A stretch of 64,000 nucleotides of DNA from JAUMXJ01 sp041781135. Its GTDB lineage: Bacteria; Bacillota; Clostridia; Peptostreptococcales; Acidaminobacteraceae. The position numbers and the translations under genes are program-made. Below are positions 36,983 through 46,264 of the stretch, piece by piece. Position 1 is the first letter of the stretch, and every line of letters starts with the position of its first letter. The DNA lies in assembly GCA_041781135.1 (NCBI GenBank), contig JBHAZV010000006.1, positions 1 to 64,000 on the forward strand, given 5' to 3'. Below the pieces are notes generated by a model. The model was not told where the DNA came from. It saw only the letters and a list, made by a program, of their open reading frames with translations, and ran no database searches.

Positions 36983-37417
36983 CTACAGAGTGAGATCCAC
37001 GAGCAGCCCCTGTATCTCTCCTACTCTTTTTAGGAGGTTAAGTTCTCGCTGTTCCCGCCTGAGTATGATATTGGTGAGATCTATAAGTTTTTTGTCTATC
37101 TCGGAGACTGTTCTAAGTATTTTTGTCCTGCCTGCTCTCGAAAAACCGCGCCTTTCCTTTAATTCGAAACCTTTGTCGAGCACTTCCTCAATAAACTCTC
37201 TGATCATCTCCTTGTAAATATAGAGATTTTCGATAGTTCGCTCCTCTGTCAGCGCCTTTCCCTTTTTGTCTATCTCGCTGAGAGCCTGCTCCAGGGCGTG
37301 CTTTTGAGAATCGTAGTCCTTCTGTGCAAGTATCTCGGTAAAAGTGATTCGGGGGGCTTCTGTTTTTTTCTTGATTCCGGCGCTGCTGTTTTTAGAATCT
37401 ACTTTGCGTACCTTCAT
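36983..37417 (-). CDS. YaaR-family protein
   Basis: 144 residues, helical, charged. The segment YIYKEMIREFIEEVLDKGFELKERRGFS and EIDKKLIDLTN (quoted in part) matches the YaaR/DUF327 family of Bacillota. The family has no firm function. GGAGG of its ribosome site lies in the last codons of the preceding FlhB-C-like gene. The following gene downstream is pcrA, 13 bp away. Confidence 0.75.
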   Translation of the reverse strand: MKVRKVDSKNSSAGIKKKTEAPRITFTEILAQKDYDSQKHALEQALSEIDKKGKALTEERTIENLYIYKEMIREFIEEVLDKGFELKERRGFSRAGRTKILRTVSEIDKKLIDLTNIILRREQRELNLLKRVGEIQGLLVDLTL

Positions 37418-37418
37418 C

Positions 37419-37730
37419 TCATTTACCTCCCGGATTTCTTTTAATTCTTGCCGCGACTATGCCGACAAGTGCGTAAACCTGCGGCGGGATGCTGTCCCTT
37501 ATGTCGGTAGTCAGCATGTGCTTAAGTTTTTCGGGGTCGCGCTCTATACCGACAGCGCGCCTTTCGGTCGAGCGATCGCCTGCAAAATCTCCGGCTGAAC
37601 TGCTGTCTGCCACACCGCGCGCCGTGCCGCCGCTGCATTTGTCGGCAGCGTCTTTACCGGCAGCATCTTTACCAGCTGATGCGATAAATTCCTCTGCAAT
37701 CCGCTTCTTTGCCTGATTATCACATGTCAT
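37419..37730 (-). CDS. Small FlhB C-terminal-like protein
   Basis: 103 residues. The first 60 are Ala/Asp/Lys-rich and look disordered (AGKDAAGKDAADKCSGG). The last 40, DPEKLKHMLTTDIRDSIPPQ and YALVGIVAARIK, follow the pattern of the end of FlhB/YscU export-switch proteins (D..L...L...D.IP..LY..V..I.A.I..) and of the stand-alone FlhB-C homologues next to fliK-like genes. The NPTH autocleavage motif is not seen. It overlaps the preceding gene by four bases. Confidence 0.55.
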   Translation of the reverse strand: MTCDNQAKKRIAEEFIASAGKDAAGKDAADKCSGGTARGVADSSSAGDFAGDRSTERRAVGIERDPEKLKHMLTTDIRDSIPPQVYALVGIVAARIKRNPGGK

Positions 37731-39847
37731 ATTTTAGCCTCAAATCCGTACTCGCTGCGCTCACGGCCAAATTTCTCTTCGGAACGCCGCGCAGACGCCC
37801 CCTTTTCGACAAGGAGAGCCGGTTTATCAGAAAGAGGATTTTGCCTGACAGAAACAAGCCTGTAGCCTATGCCTGCAAGCTCGTCTTCAAGACCCGACCA
37901 GTCGAGTGTCTCTTCTCCATACATATCTATTTTAACATTAGCTCCATTTATTGAAAACCTAAGCCCTAATTTTTCGCGATCAGAAAAGCGCAGAGCAAAG
38001 TATACATCAGTATTGCGCCAATCTATTACATTTTCGTCGCATTTTCCGTTCACAAAAACCTTTAACCCACCTACCTCTCCATCCGCCTCTACCGGCACCT
38101 CAAAAACGTAAAAGCTGCGGCGTCTGCCGTCTGAATCATTAAGCATCTGCTGTCCTGTAAGCGAAGCTGAAAAATTTCCGTCCCCGAAAATTTCCTTTAA
38201 GTTTTTGAGTCCGCCCGCAATACCTGTCGCCTCGTATTTCTCTATTTCGTGATTTATGCCTGTAAATCGCGCAAGTTCGAGCATATCTCTCGCGCTTCCG
38301 CCCGAAAACAAGGAAAGTGCCGAAGCGACTCTCTGAACAGGTTTTTCCGGCAGCACGCCCACTTCGGCAGCTAACTTCTGCTGCGCCATAAGCTTTATTT
38401 TTCGGATAGACGGTTTAAAATTCAGCACTTCAAGCTGCTCCGACACCTCCCTGACTATCCGCCTTGCCGTTTCGTAATCTCTGTTTCCAAATGCTGCGGA
38501 CGCTTCCTCGAGTCTTGCTATACTCAGCAAAAGCGTTTTTTCTGTCTTCATATCCGAAAGCATTGCAAAAGCGCTTTTGTTTATCGCCGAGTTCAGCGCT
38601 TCTATCGCACTCCTGACCGAAGAAAGATCGGCATTTTTGAGAGTGCTCAGCACCGAAGTCTGCACGGCGCGGAACTCCCTTGCGGCCCTTATTGTAACTT
38701 CTGTCTGCTCAGTTACAAGGTATGTTCTCAGGTCAAAAGACTGCACCACGCTGTCAAGGGCTTCGAGCATCCCGGATATTGCCGCGTCCACGAGCATTTC
38801 GATCCCGTCAAAATCCTCGGCACTGCAAACAGAAGAATCACTTGCAGGCTCATCGACGGATTTTGATGCTGTATCGGCAGAATCCACATCGCTTAATCCA
38901 TCTGCCGTATCGTCGGAAAGCACTGTATCAGCCGATTTTGGTGAGGCTGTTCTATCTTCATTTTTTATACCTGAGGCATAGTCGACGGTCGATGCGGCTG
39001 ACGTTTCACCTGCCTCTGCCCTAAAATCCGCCTTTGCACTTAAAAAAGCTCCGCCGGATTTTGAGCTGTGCGACGCCAAATTTTCTGTAGTTACTAACTC
39101 CTTGGCGGCTGCAGAAAAATCGCACGAATTTTCCTCAGCCAAAAACGCACGCTGAATATTTGAACTTTTTTGCAGCGCCCCATTGTTACCAACGGCGGCA
39201 TCGAGATTTATTTGCAGCGCCTCATTGATATTTGCGGAGGCGTCAAGCTTTATTTGAAGAACAGAATCGATGTCTGCGAAGGCGATACCCTCACCTACGG
39301 CGTTAGAAAGCCGATCGGCATATTGCATAATTATTTCAGAATTTTGCGCCGCGGAATGCCTGCCCGAATCCGACAGGGTGCGAAGCGCCTGAATCCTCTC
39401 TACGCTAATATCATCATCCGCGCCGAACGAAAAACCGTTTTCACGCATATATGCTCTTATTTTTTGAATAACATCTTTGGGAATTGCGCTTTCTGCATCG
39501 GATTCCTGCGCCTCTATTGCCTGATTCAGCACCGCTTCATCCAAAATCTGATTTCCGTGAAGTGCGCCATACGCCATTTCTAAATTTTCCTTTGTGGGTT
39601 CTATTCCCTTAAAAAGCACAGCCGCAACCGCGTCAGCGCGATTTTCGCCACCTGTGCCGAGAAATTCATTAATATTTTTAATATGTGCCTTATCTATAAC
39701 GACAAATTTTTCGCTGCCGACCAACATTTCGAAAACAGGCGCCGCGTCGCCGATACTTACAGCATAGGTCTTAGCGGCATCGTGCCTGATATTCTGCGTT
39801 TTGATTATTCCAGTATCTCCCGTACTTACGCCGATTTTGTTTATCAT
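37727..39847 (-). CDS. Large FliK-like/DUF6240-type protein
   Basis: 706 residues without TM segments. The N-terminal part has a conserved block with GNQILDEAVLNQAIEA. The middle (about 200-340) is Ser/Ala/Asp-rich and low complexity. The C-terminal 150 residues (FYVFEVPVEADGEVGGLKVF, then FALRFSDREKLGLRFSI) are of the kind found in hook-length-control-like FliK C domains and the clostridial DUF6240 family. The downstream FlhB-C-like gene supports a link to flagellar or related export. No other flagellar gene is in the window, so motility is not shown. Confidence 0.6.
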   Translation of the reverse strand: MINKIGVSTGDTGIIKTQNIRHDAAKTYAVSIGDAAPVFEMLVGSEKFVVIDKAHIKNINEFLGTGGENRADAVAAVLFKGIEPTKENLEMAYGALHGNQILDEAVLNQAIEAQESDAESAIPKDVIQKIRAYMRENGFSFGADDDISVERIQALRTLSDSGRHSAAQNSEIIMQYADRLSNAVGEGIAFADIDSVLQIKLDASANINEALQINLDAAVGNNGALQKSSNIQRAFLAEENSCDFSAAAKELVTTENLASHSSKSGGAFLSAKADFRAEAGETSAASTVDYASGIKNEDRTASPKSADTVLSDDTADGLSDVDSADTASKSVDEPASDSSVCSAEDFDGIEMLVDAAISGMLEALDSVVQSFDLRTYLVTEQTEVTIRAAREFRAVQTSVLSTLKNADLSSVRSAIEALNSAINKSAFAMLSDMKTEKTLLLSIARLEEASAAFGNRDYETARRIVREVSEQLEVLNFKPSIRKIKLMAQQKLAAEVGVLPEKPVQRVASALSLFSGGSARDMLELARFTGINHEIEKYEATGIAGGLKNLKEIFGDGNFSASLTGQQMLNDSDGRRRSFYVFEVPVEADGEVGGLKVFVNGKCDENVIDWRNTDVYFALRFSDREKLGLRFSINGANVKIDMYGEETLDWSGLEDELAGIGYRLVSVRQNPLSDKPALLVEKGASARRSEEKFGRERSEYGFEAKI

Positions 39848-39953
39848 ATTCCCTCATATGATTTTATCGGCTGCACCGGCGTTTTTTTTAGCAAAAAAGC
39901 AAAATCTGCGCCGATTCAAGCACAGGGAATAAAATGCCAGTTCAAGCATCAAA

Positions 39954-40838
39954 TCAAGCGCCGGAACTCTCGCGCGAGTTAAGAACTGAAACAGTTGCAG
40001 ATATTATTATGATTATGCAGCCGATTATCTGAAAAGGCGAAACCGCGCTTCCAAGATAAAAGTAGCCAAATATCAATGTAATAATCGGCATAAAATTCAA
40101 AAATACCGTGGATGAAGTTGCGCCGATATAATCCATTGCCTTGTTGTAAAAATAAAATCCGAGCACGGACGCCATCACAGACAAAAAGATTATATGCGCC
40201 CATTGTTCAAATCCGACAAGCTGCCAGCTTGTATGTTCAAATGGCAGAAAGAATACAAAAAACGGAAGCGAAAACAAAAATTGGTAGAATGTCAAATCGA
40301 GATACGGATAGTTCCCTATTAGCTTCTTTGTGGACATAATGTACACAACCCATGAAACTATCGCTAAAAGCATGTAGACATAGCCCACGGGGTTCGCGCC
40401 ACCGGAGGAACTGCTGCCCCCAAAAACTATCAGGGCAACCCCTGCAAACGACGCCGCGACAGAGACAACATTCCAAATACCGAGCTTGTTTTTGTATATA
40501 AACGAATCCACAAGCATGGTTATTATCGGCATCGTAGCGACCATCAGCACCGAATCGTTTGCGCCGATATTAAGTATTCCGATATTTTCAAAATAAAAAT
40601 ACGCAACGATGCCTATTCCTCCCGCGAGCAAAAAATATGGGATATGCTCGCGCTTTAGCTTCGCCGGACCTTTTTTTAGCTTCAGCAGTGCAAGCAGCGC
40701 CGCAGTTCCAATACAAAACCTGATCGCAACAATAATCATAGGTCCCATCGTCCGAAGCAAAAATTCCGTGCTCACAAACGACACTCCCCACGCCAATGTC
40801 GGAATCAAAATATAGATAATACCAAGCAATAATCTCAT
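39954..40838 (-). CDS. EamA/DMT-family metabolite exporter
   Basis: 294 residues, ten TM segments as two EamA repeats (about 5-135 and 150-290; SVMASVLGFYFYNKAMDYIG and FLNFMPIITLIFGY in the second). Family members move amino acids, nucleotides or drugs; the substrate cannot be read. Overlaps the end of the upstream 475-residue gene by four bases. The 106 bp between it and the DUF6240-type gene hold nothing recognisable. Confidence 0.88.
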   Translation of the reverse strand: MRLLLGIIYILIPTLAWGVSFVSTEFLLRTMGPMIIVAIRFCIGTAALLALLKLKKGPAKLKREHIPYFLLAGGIGIVAYFYFENIGILNIGANDSVLMVATMPIITMLVDSFIYKNKLGIWNVVSVAASFAGVALIVFGGSSSSGGANPVGYVYMLLAIVSWVVYIMSTKKLIGNYPYLDLTFYQFLFSLPFFVFFLPFEHTSWQLVGFEQWAHIIFLSVMASVLGFYFYNKAMDYIGATSSTVFLNFMPIITLIFGYFYLGSAVSPFQIIGCIIIIISATVSVLNSRESSGA

Positions 40839-42262
40839 TTAATCACTGGAACGGTAAAGATAAACTCGGTGTAATCGCCTGCACCGATCTCAAAATCCGC
40901 TCTTCCCCCAATTTGTTTTAATATATTCAAACATTTGTCAAAATTCCGAATGGTCTTTGATTCATCGTGTACAGCAGTTCCTACGATTATGTCATTGCTC
41001 CTGACATATCTTCCGTCTGTCATTTCGCTGATCTGCTGTTCGGAAATGCAGTCGCAATCTGTACGCACCCGTATTTTGACGGATTCATAAAACTGAACTG
41101 CCGATATCCAAACACTTATAAACTCCGATTTCCCTCTCCGGAATCTCTCGTTAGGCGCCTGCAGTGGGTGCATTATAAGCGCTTCGACCACAGGCATAAC
41201 GTTTGGCATAAATTTTAGAACTGCGTTCATTTCAGAATTGTTTACCGCCCAATCAAGCTCTATTCTATTAAGCTTTCTATTGCGTTCAAGCCCGTCCGAA
41301 TTCAAATTATTTACAAAACCGTTTGTAACTTCAGTAAATAAAGTCTTTTTCGCCGCCAATAAAACTTCGTCATAAGGCGTTTGACTGTCAGCCCCGGCAA
41401 AGAACCTGTCTAAATCCGCCATAAGTTCCATTTTGAAAATATTAGCATCGCCGCCGTTTTCGATGCTGTTTCTGAGCCTTTCTCTGTCAGCGCGCGTGAG
41501 CAAAAGGCAGCGTTCTTCGTTGTACACTTCAAGAAAAGAAGGTATTGTCTTTTCTTTTTGTTCAAGTATAGCGCTCGTAAACTCGACATACGCGTTCGAA
41601 GTCGCCTTAAGATCCATGTCTGCAATATGAAGTACGAGCAGTCGCAATCTTCTGACAAATTCCATCCTGAGCTCGTCGACATCCGAAGATTTTTTTAAAG
41701 CCTCGCTTCGTGACTTGATAATGTATTCATCTATCCTGTCGAGCACCGAGGTCCTGTCGCTCTCGTATATACCGACGAGGTCAGAGCGTTCTTCAAGCAG
41801 CAGGCTGAAAGGCGCCTCATCTACAAGGAATATATAGAGCAGACGGTTTACGACATCGTATGTGTTTTTTACGCTCCATCTTCTGCCGAGAAAATATATT
41901 CGGGTGGGCATACGCCTTACGGCATTCAGCGACTCCTGCCGAATATCTGAATTAAAAATTTCGTCCAAAATCGTGAGATGCGCGACACTGTTTGAAACAA
42001 AGTCGGTCCTGAACTGCTGCGCATCCGCATCTGTGACCGCGCCGAACAGCGGACTCACAACAAACTGATCGTTCATTACAAATCCTATTTCCCACGCATT
42101 TTTGAGGGCATTTTCGATAATTCGAAGCGATTTTATGCTTTCTGCATCGAGCGCAGAGCCGGATGATTCGTCATCGCTTGAAGTATACACAAAATAATGC
42201 CCGATTGCCGCGAGCACAATGTACGAAATTATAAATATCAGAGCCACAAGCAGAAATTCCAT
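40835..42262 (-). CDS. Membrane-anchored protein with a degenerate histidine-kinase-like C-terminus
   Basis: 475 residues. One TM helix (about 3-24), then a long alpha-helical region (about 40-370). The final 110 residues resemble a GHKL ATPase in outline: a helix with MPVVEALIMHPLQAPNE where the N box would be, SVKIRVRTDCDCIS as the following strand, and LNILKQIGGRADFEIGAGDY then TEFIFTVPV as the usual end. The Asn of the N box and both Gly-rich ATP-lid motifs are missing, and there is no HisKA histidine. It may be a dead kinase used as a scaffold. The family is not recognised. Confidence 0.5.
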   Translation of the reverse strand: MEFLLVALIFIISYIVLAAIGHYFVYTSSDDESSGSALDAESIKSLRIIENALKNAWEIGFVMNDQFVVSPLFGAVTDADAQQFRTDFVSNSVAHLTILDEIFNSDIRQESLNAVRRMPTRIYFLGRRWSVKNTYDVVNRLLYIFLVDEAPFSLLLEERSDLVGIYESDRTSVLDRIDEYIIKSRSEALKKSSDVDELRMEFVRRLRLLVLHIADMDLKATSNAYVEFTSAILEQKEKTIPSFLEVYNEERCLLLTRADRERLRNSIENGGDANIFKMELMADLDRFFAGADSQTPYDEVLLAAKKTLFTEVTNGFVNNLNSDGLERNRKLNRIELDWAVNNSEMNAVLKFMPNVMPVVEALIMHPLQAPNERFRRGKSEFISVWISAVQFYESVKIRVRTDCDCISEQQISEMTDGRYVRSNDIIVGTAVHDESKTIRNFDKCLNILKQIGGRADFEIGAGDYTEFIFTVPVIK

Positions 42263-42467
42263 GCACTGATTTTATCACATATGCTATGCAGAATTCAGCA
42301 AATTTTTGTGATTTAATGTAGCCTCCGATATTTTTTTCGTACTATCTGCATATCCTCCAAGTAAATGCCATTGAAGCTTCGTAGACGGCGCTCACTCCAA
42401 ATTCAGCGGAATTTTCGCCGCACACTTATTTACAATTAATCAAAATTTTATTTACACAAATTTTTGT

Positions 42468-42496
42468 TTGACATATCCCTGAATTTATGATAGTAT
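42468..42496 (+). promoter_or_regulatory. Promoter of the initiator tRNA
   Basis: TTGACA (42468-42473), 17 bases, TAGTAT (42491-42496); the tRNA starts ten bases later. The preceding 200 bp are AT-rich and without a gene. Confidence 0.8.
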
Positions 42497-42506
42497 GTCA
42501 AAGTAT

Positions 42507-42581
<75 letters not shown>

Positions 42582-42586
42582 CATTG

Positions 42587-42628
42587 GTACGGTAATTGAT
42601 ACATATATCAGTTGCCGTACTGTTTTTT
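42587..42628 (+). terminator. Terminator after tRNA-fMet
   Basis: GTACGG(T)AA ... TT(G)CCGTAC, with an inner TGATA/TATCA helix, followed by TGTTTTTTT. Confidence 0.85.
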
Positions 42629-42655
42629 TATGCCTTAAAAGTATTACAAATAAAT

Positions 42656-42683
42656 GAAAAGGCCGCCGCAATTGCGGCAGCCT
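42656..42683 (-). terminator. Terminator after degV
   Basis: Minus strand GGCTGCCGCAATTGCGGCGGCC forms a GC-rich hairpin followed by TTTTC, about 35 bases past the degV stop. Confidence 0.75.
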
Positions 42684-42720
42684 GTTTCATTCCATTGGCT
42701 AATAGAAAAAGAAAGGTATG

Positions 42721-43572
42721 TTAATTAGAAGAATTCCTGAAATATGCGACGCCTATGGTTCCAGGACCTGCGTGAGTTCCTACAACGCTTCCTATGCAAG
42801 TGTACTCAAAAACATTGCCTTTGCCATCCCACATACTCTTGCTGTCCGATATATACCTGAGAAGCATTTCGTCGCTTTGGCCTGTATAACCCAAAAGTAT
42901 CGGCATATCAAAATTTACGCCGCCCGACTTGCGGATTTCCTCCGCAAGCAGATTGTTTCCGTTTTTTATCCCGCGCGCCTTGCCGAGTGGGACTATCTCG
43001 CCATTTTTGACCGCAATTACGGGTTTTATAGACAAAAGAGTACCAGCAAACGCTGCAGTCTTTGATATTCTGCCGCCGCGCTTCAAATATTCCAGCGTAT
43101 CGAGCAAGGCTACAAGCGTTACTTTGCCTTTTTCGGCTTCAAGTATCCTGGCTATCTCCCTCGCATCTTTGCCCGCATCCACAAGCGACAAAGCAAATTC
43201 GGCAAGCACGCCCGCTCCTATGGACACTGTATCGCTGTCGACGACAAACACCTTGTCGCCGTAGTCTTGGGCAGCAATCACAGCGCTCTGATGTGTTCCC
43301 GATAATTTGGATGATATTGTTATGACGACGGCGCTGTCTCCGCATTCGACAACATTCCGAAATATCTCGTCAAATGCGCGAGGGGTCGCCTGGCTTGTGC
43401 TCGGCGCCACTTTGCTGTTTACAAGTTTTTCGTAAAATTCTTTGTGAGTTATCGTCACACCGTCGATGAATTCGTCTTCGCCGAAATGCAGAGTCAGCGG
43501 AACAACATCAAGCCTTTCCGCAATATTTGCAGATACATCCGCAGTAGAGTCAACTACTATTCTTACACTCAT
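42721..43572 (-). CDS. DegV-family fatty-acid-binding protein
   Basis: 283 residues. VDSTADVSANIAERLDVVP, SKVAPSTSQATP and SSKLSGTHQSA are the hallmark segments; the last two contain the residues that hold the fatty acid carboxylate (FakB type). FakB proteins present fatty acids to FakA kinase for phospholipid synthesis. It lies 12 bp after marR, so the MarR regulator likely controls it. Confidence 0.88.
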   Translation of the reverse strand: MSVRIVVDSTADVSANIAERLDVVPLTLHFGEDEFIDGVTITHKEFYEKLVNSKVAPSTSQATPRAFDEIFRNVVECGDSAVVITISSKLSGTHQSAVIAAQDYGDKVFVVDSDTVSIGAGVLAEFALSLVDAGKDAREIARILEAEKGKVTLVALLDTLEYLKRGGRISKTAAFAGTLLSIKPVIAVKNGEIVPLGKARGIKNGNNLLAEEIRKSGGVNFDMPILLGYTGQSDEMLLRYISDSKSMWDGKGNVFEYTCIGSVVGTHAGPGTIGVAYFRNSSN

Positions 43573-43584
43573 TAATCCCTCTGT

Positions 43585-44040
43585 CTATATTCCAGTCTCA
43601 CATAAATCGGCCATATTGCCTGAAATCAGATCCAAAACCTCGTAAAAACTCTCCTTTTGGACTTCTGAAAGATTGCGGCTCGCATGTTCCACGGCAAGAT
43701 CGACCTTTGCACGAATGCCGTCCGCCACCGCGCGCCCACTCTCCGTGAGCATAAACGCGCTGCCGTAGCACCTGTCTTTAGCGCACACTTTCTCAACAAA
43801 CCGCAAGTGAGTCATTGTATTGAGAGCTCTTGAGACATCTGATTTATCCTTTGCGCATATTCTACACAACGAAGAAGCAGTAAGACCGCCCTCGTTTGCT
43901 CTGAGAGCAAGCAAGTATGTGAGATGTGCTCCGCTGAGTCCAATGCGCGACATCTCCACTGCCGCAATTTTGTGCCAGTACTTGAATATCCTGAAAATAC
44001 CATAAGTAAAGCGTTCAAATTGCTCAAGATTCTGCATCAT
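43585..44040 (-). CDS. MarR-family transcription regulator
   Basis: 151 residues, winged helix (about 45-110): LSGAHLTYLLALRANEG, LTASSLCRICAKDKSDVSRA as recognition helix region, then the wing. GGAGGGG precedes ATGATG. MarR regulators that sit before fatty-acid genes often answer to lipids or acyl compounds; here the partner gene degV supports that. A dyad operator overlaps its -35 box, which points to autorepression. Confidence 0.85.
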   Translation of the reverse strand: MMQNLEQFERFTYGIFRIFKYWHKIAAVEMSRIGLSGAHLTYLLALRANEGGLTASSLCRICAKDKSDVSRALNTMTHLRFVEKVCAKDRCYGSAFMLTESGRAVADGIRAKVDLAVEHASRNLSEVQKESFYEVLDLISGNMADLCETGI

Positions 44041-44060
44041 TTCCCCTCCTCAGCAAAACC

Positions 44061-44091
44061 ATTTTACACCCAAAATGTTGAGGCGTCAACA
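44061..44091 (-). promoter_or_regulatory. marR-degV promoter with overlapping dyad operator
   Basis: Minus strand TTGACG (44084-44089), 17 bases, TAAAAT (44061-44066). The dyad TGTTGA-GGCG-TCAACA (44076-44091) covers the -35 box, a usual place for a MarR operator. Confidence 0.65.
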
Positions 44092-44503
44092 ATTTTTTTG
44101 TGATAAATATATGAACTAATACGACTTATAATTCAGAAAAAGGTTGGACTAACGAACACCTCGACATCAGCAATGATATTCATAAGTGTTATCCAGCAGA
44201 TACTTCAGAATATACAGTGGTCTATTTTTTCAGCCATAAAAAGACTCTATAGTGTGGAAAATCCAAATGAGTTAACTCCAGAAAGAAAAGAAAAGAATAA
44301 TTGCGAGTGGCGACTTCGATTATTTCAGCGTTTATCTTAAAATGGAACCTGTCCATCTGCGGCAAAAAATTTGCAACAAAATTCGCCTTTTCAGCACTTG
44401 CTCTAAAAGCGTTAATTGAAGAATTGCTGACCGATAGGAACAACGGAATCCTCTGAAAATGTGTAATTACACATATTCACAAAAACGCAAGAGAAAGTAG
44501 ACA
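44092..44503. other. 412-bp AT-rich gap at the left edge of the island
   Basis: No convincing gene. A plus-strand open stretch (about 44120-44251) encodes SEKGWTNEHLDISNDI and ends YFFSHKKTL before a stop. A minus-strand frame of 73 codons with a TTG start (44222-44443) lacks a ribosome site. Both may be fragments of lost genes. The base composition is like the island to its right. Confidence 0.35.
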
Positions 44504-45277
44504 TTATTTTTGCCTCCAATCGATCTTAAATTCAACCAAGTACACAGATATCACACAAAATGCTATTAGCATAAAAATGTTAAACCAATCAAAAATACCA
44601 TTAAAACTGCTGCGTAACGCGGACGCAACATATGTGGTAGGAATAAACCACGAAATGACCTGCATAACTTTTGGCATATTCTGCATTGGGACGAACACCG
44701 GAGCACAGTAAATAATTATGGGTTGGAGAATCTGAGTGATGGTGCTGGCGTGGCTCGAATTTCGGCTATAAATGCCTATAAAGGCTCCTAATCCAGCCAA
44801 TGACATCCCTGATAGAAACACAATAACGAACAAGCTAATGTGAATGACAATTTGCACATTAAAGGCTATTTTGCCAACTGCTATTAGCATCACGATTGAC
44901 GGAATCGTAATTATTGTTGCTCGAATCAAATACGCCATAATAAGTTGAACCTTATATAGCGGAAGGGAGGCATAATAATCAAATCCTCGAACATCTTTCA
45001 AGAGGCCGAGTTCTTGGCCTAAAGTAAGCATTGTCCCCGTCACTAGAGACATTATGATATTTCCAGATAAGACATAGGTCATATAATCGGAATCGGTGCG
45101 CCCTATTAACAGATATAGAAAAAGTAACATACTTAGCGGTGCAACCAATACAATAAAAAGCGACCATTGCCAATTGACCCTTAAAGTCAACAATTCTGAC
45201 TTTATTAGAAACCACTGAGTGACAGCTATTTTTTTAATTGATACGGGGAGCGTAATCTTAGATGAACTATTTCTCAT
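44504..45277 (-). CDS. ABC-2 type permease
   Basis: 257 residues, six TM segments (LYLLIGRTDSDYMTYVLSGN, MSLAGLGAFIGIYSRN, PIIIYCAPVFVPMQNMP) in the order of ABC-2 exporters. Start ATG has AGGAG seven bases upstream, inside the ATPase gene it overlaps by 11 bases. Forms an exporter with that ATPase. The truncated SPASM gene upstream suggests the exported substrate could once have been a modified peptide. Confidence 0.85.
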   Translation of the reverse strand: MRNSSSKITLPVSIKKIAVTQWFLIKSELLTLRVNWQWSLFIVLVAPLSMLLFLYLLIGRTDSDYMTYVLSGNIIMSLVTGTMLTLGQELGLLKDVRGFDYYASLPLYKVQLIMAYLIRATIITIPSIVMLIAVGKIAFNVQIVIHISLFVIVFLSGMSLAGLGAFIGIYSRNSSHASTITQILQPIIIYCAPVFVPMQNMPKVMQVISWFIPTTYVASALRSSFNGIFDWFNIFMLIAFCVISVYLVEFKIDWRQK

Positions 45278-46247
45278 TGTTATTCTCCTGAATGTTGCGA
45301 AGATATATATCTTCCAGCGATGGGGGGGTGATTTTTATGCTGCGTATATGCTCTCCGATTTGATCAGAGTACAAGTCATTTAGAGTTCTCTGAATACTTT
45401 CTTTATTTACATATATACGAATATGTTCATCATCAATCCTATCAACGCGATGATTACATAGTATTTTTTCGGAAATATCAAGATTATATGGAATCAACAA
45501 ATCGATTTTTATGTCCATTCCCATAGAATCTGCAAGTTCATTTGGGACACCTTCTTTTATTATTTCTCCATTGTTTATTATTGCAACAGTATCCACAACA
45601 TCAGCCGCTTCATGAATGTTGTGCGTGACTAACAAAAATGATATATTGTAATCATTTTTTAGCGCTTTTACAAGTTTCCATAATTTTATTCTCTTCTCCG
45701 GGTCAACATCATTTGTTGGCTCATCAAGAACAACAAGAGGCTTAAATCCAATAATCGCTGCAATAAAGGCAACAATTCTCGTTTCTCCACCACTCAAATA
45801 TTCCAGCAATTGGTTTTCTAATGAAAGCATATCAAAATACTCAAGATATTCCCTTGCCTGAGTTATTGCTTGTTTAGGAGTTAACCCTCTATAAACACCG
45901 GTAAATTGAATAAACTCTATTACTTTAAGAGCTCGATGCGTATAGGCGATTTGTCCCAGATATGAAATAATTTGTGACACATAATTCCTTTGAGTGGCAA
46001 TATCAAGCCCTCCCACCTCGATTCGTCCTGATGTTGGGCGCAAAAGACCGCACGCCTGCCTTACAAATGTTGTTTTTCCTGCCCCATTTGGTCCAAGCAA
46101 ACCACAAACTTGCCCTCGTGCAATGGATAAATTAATATTAATGTTTGCATAAGTCGTTGAGCCGGTATATTTCTTATAGACACCATATGAGGCGAGAATC
46201 GGAGATTCCTGTCCTTGAGTATTGGTGTTGCCGATTATCGAACCCAT
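45267..46247 (-). CDS. ABC exporter ATPase
   Basis: 326 residues. Walker A GLLGPNGAGKTTFVR, signature LEYLSGGETRIVAF (LSGGE), Walker B LVVLDEPTNDVDPE and H-loop VTHNIHEA. The final 90 residues form an accessory domain common in drug and bacteriocin exporters. ATG preceded by GGAG at ten bases. Follows the SPASM remnant by 17 bp. Confidence 0.9.
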   Translation of the reverse strand: MGSIIGNTNTQGQESPILASYGVYKKYTGSTTYANININLSIARGQVCGLLGPNGAGKTTFVRQACGLLRPTSGRIEVGGLDIATQRNYVSQIISYLGQIAYTHRALKVIEFIQFTGVYRGLTPKQAITQAREYLEYFDMLSLENQLLEYLSGGETRIVAFIAAIIGFKPLVVLDEPTNDVDPEKRIKLWKLVKALKNDYNISFLLVTHNIHEAADVVDTVAIINNGEIIKEGVPNELADSMGMDIKIDLLIPYNLDISEKILCNHRVDRIDDEHIRIYVNKESIQRTLNDLYSDQIGEHIRSIKITPPSLEDIYLRNIQENNNEK

Positions 46248-46264
46248 GTAATTACATCTCCTTA

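Noticed and set aside
44222..44443. 73-codon minus-strand ORF as a RiPP precursor for the SPASM/ABC remnant
   Set aside because: TTG start without a ribosome site, no leader/core pattern, and it lies downstream of the exporter; kept only as part of the gap description.
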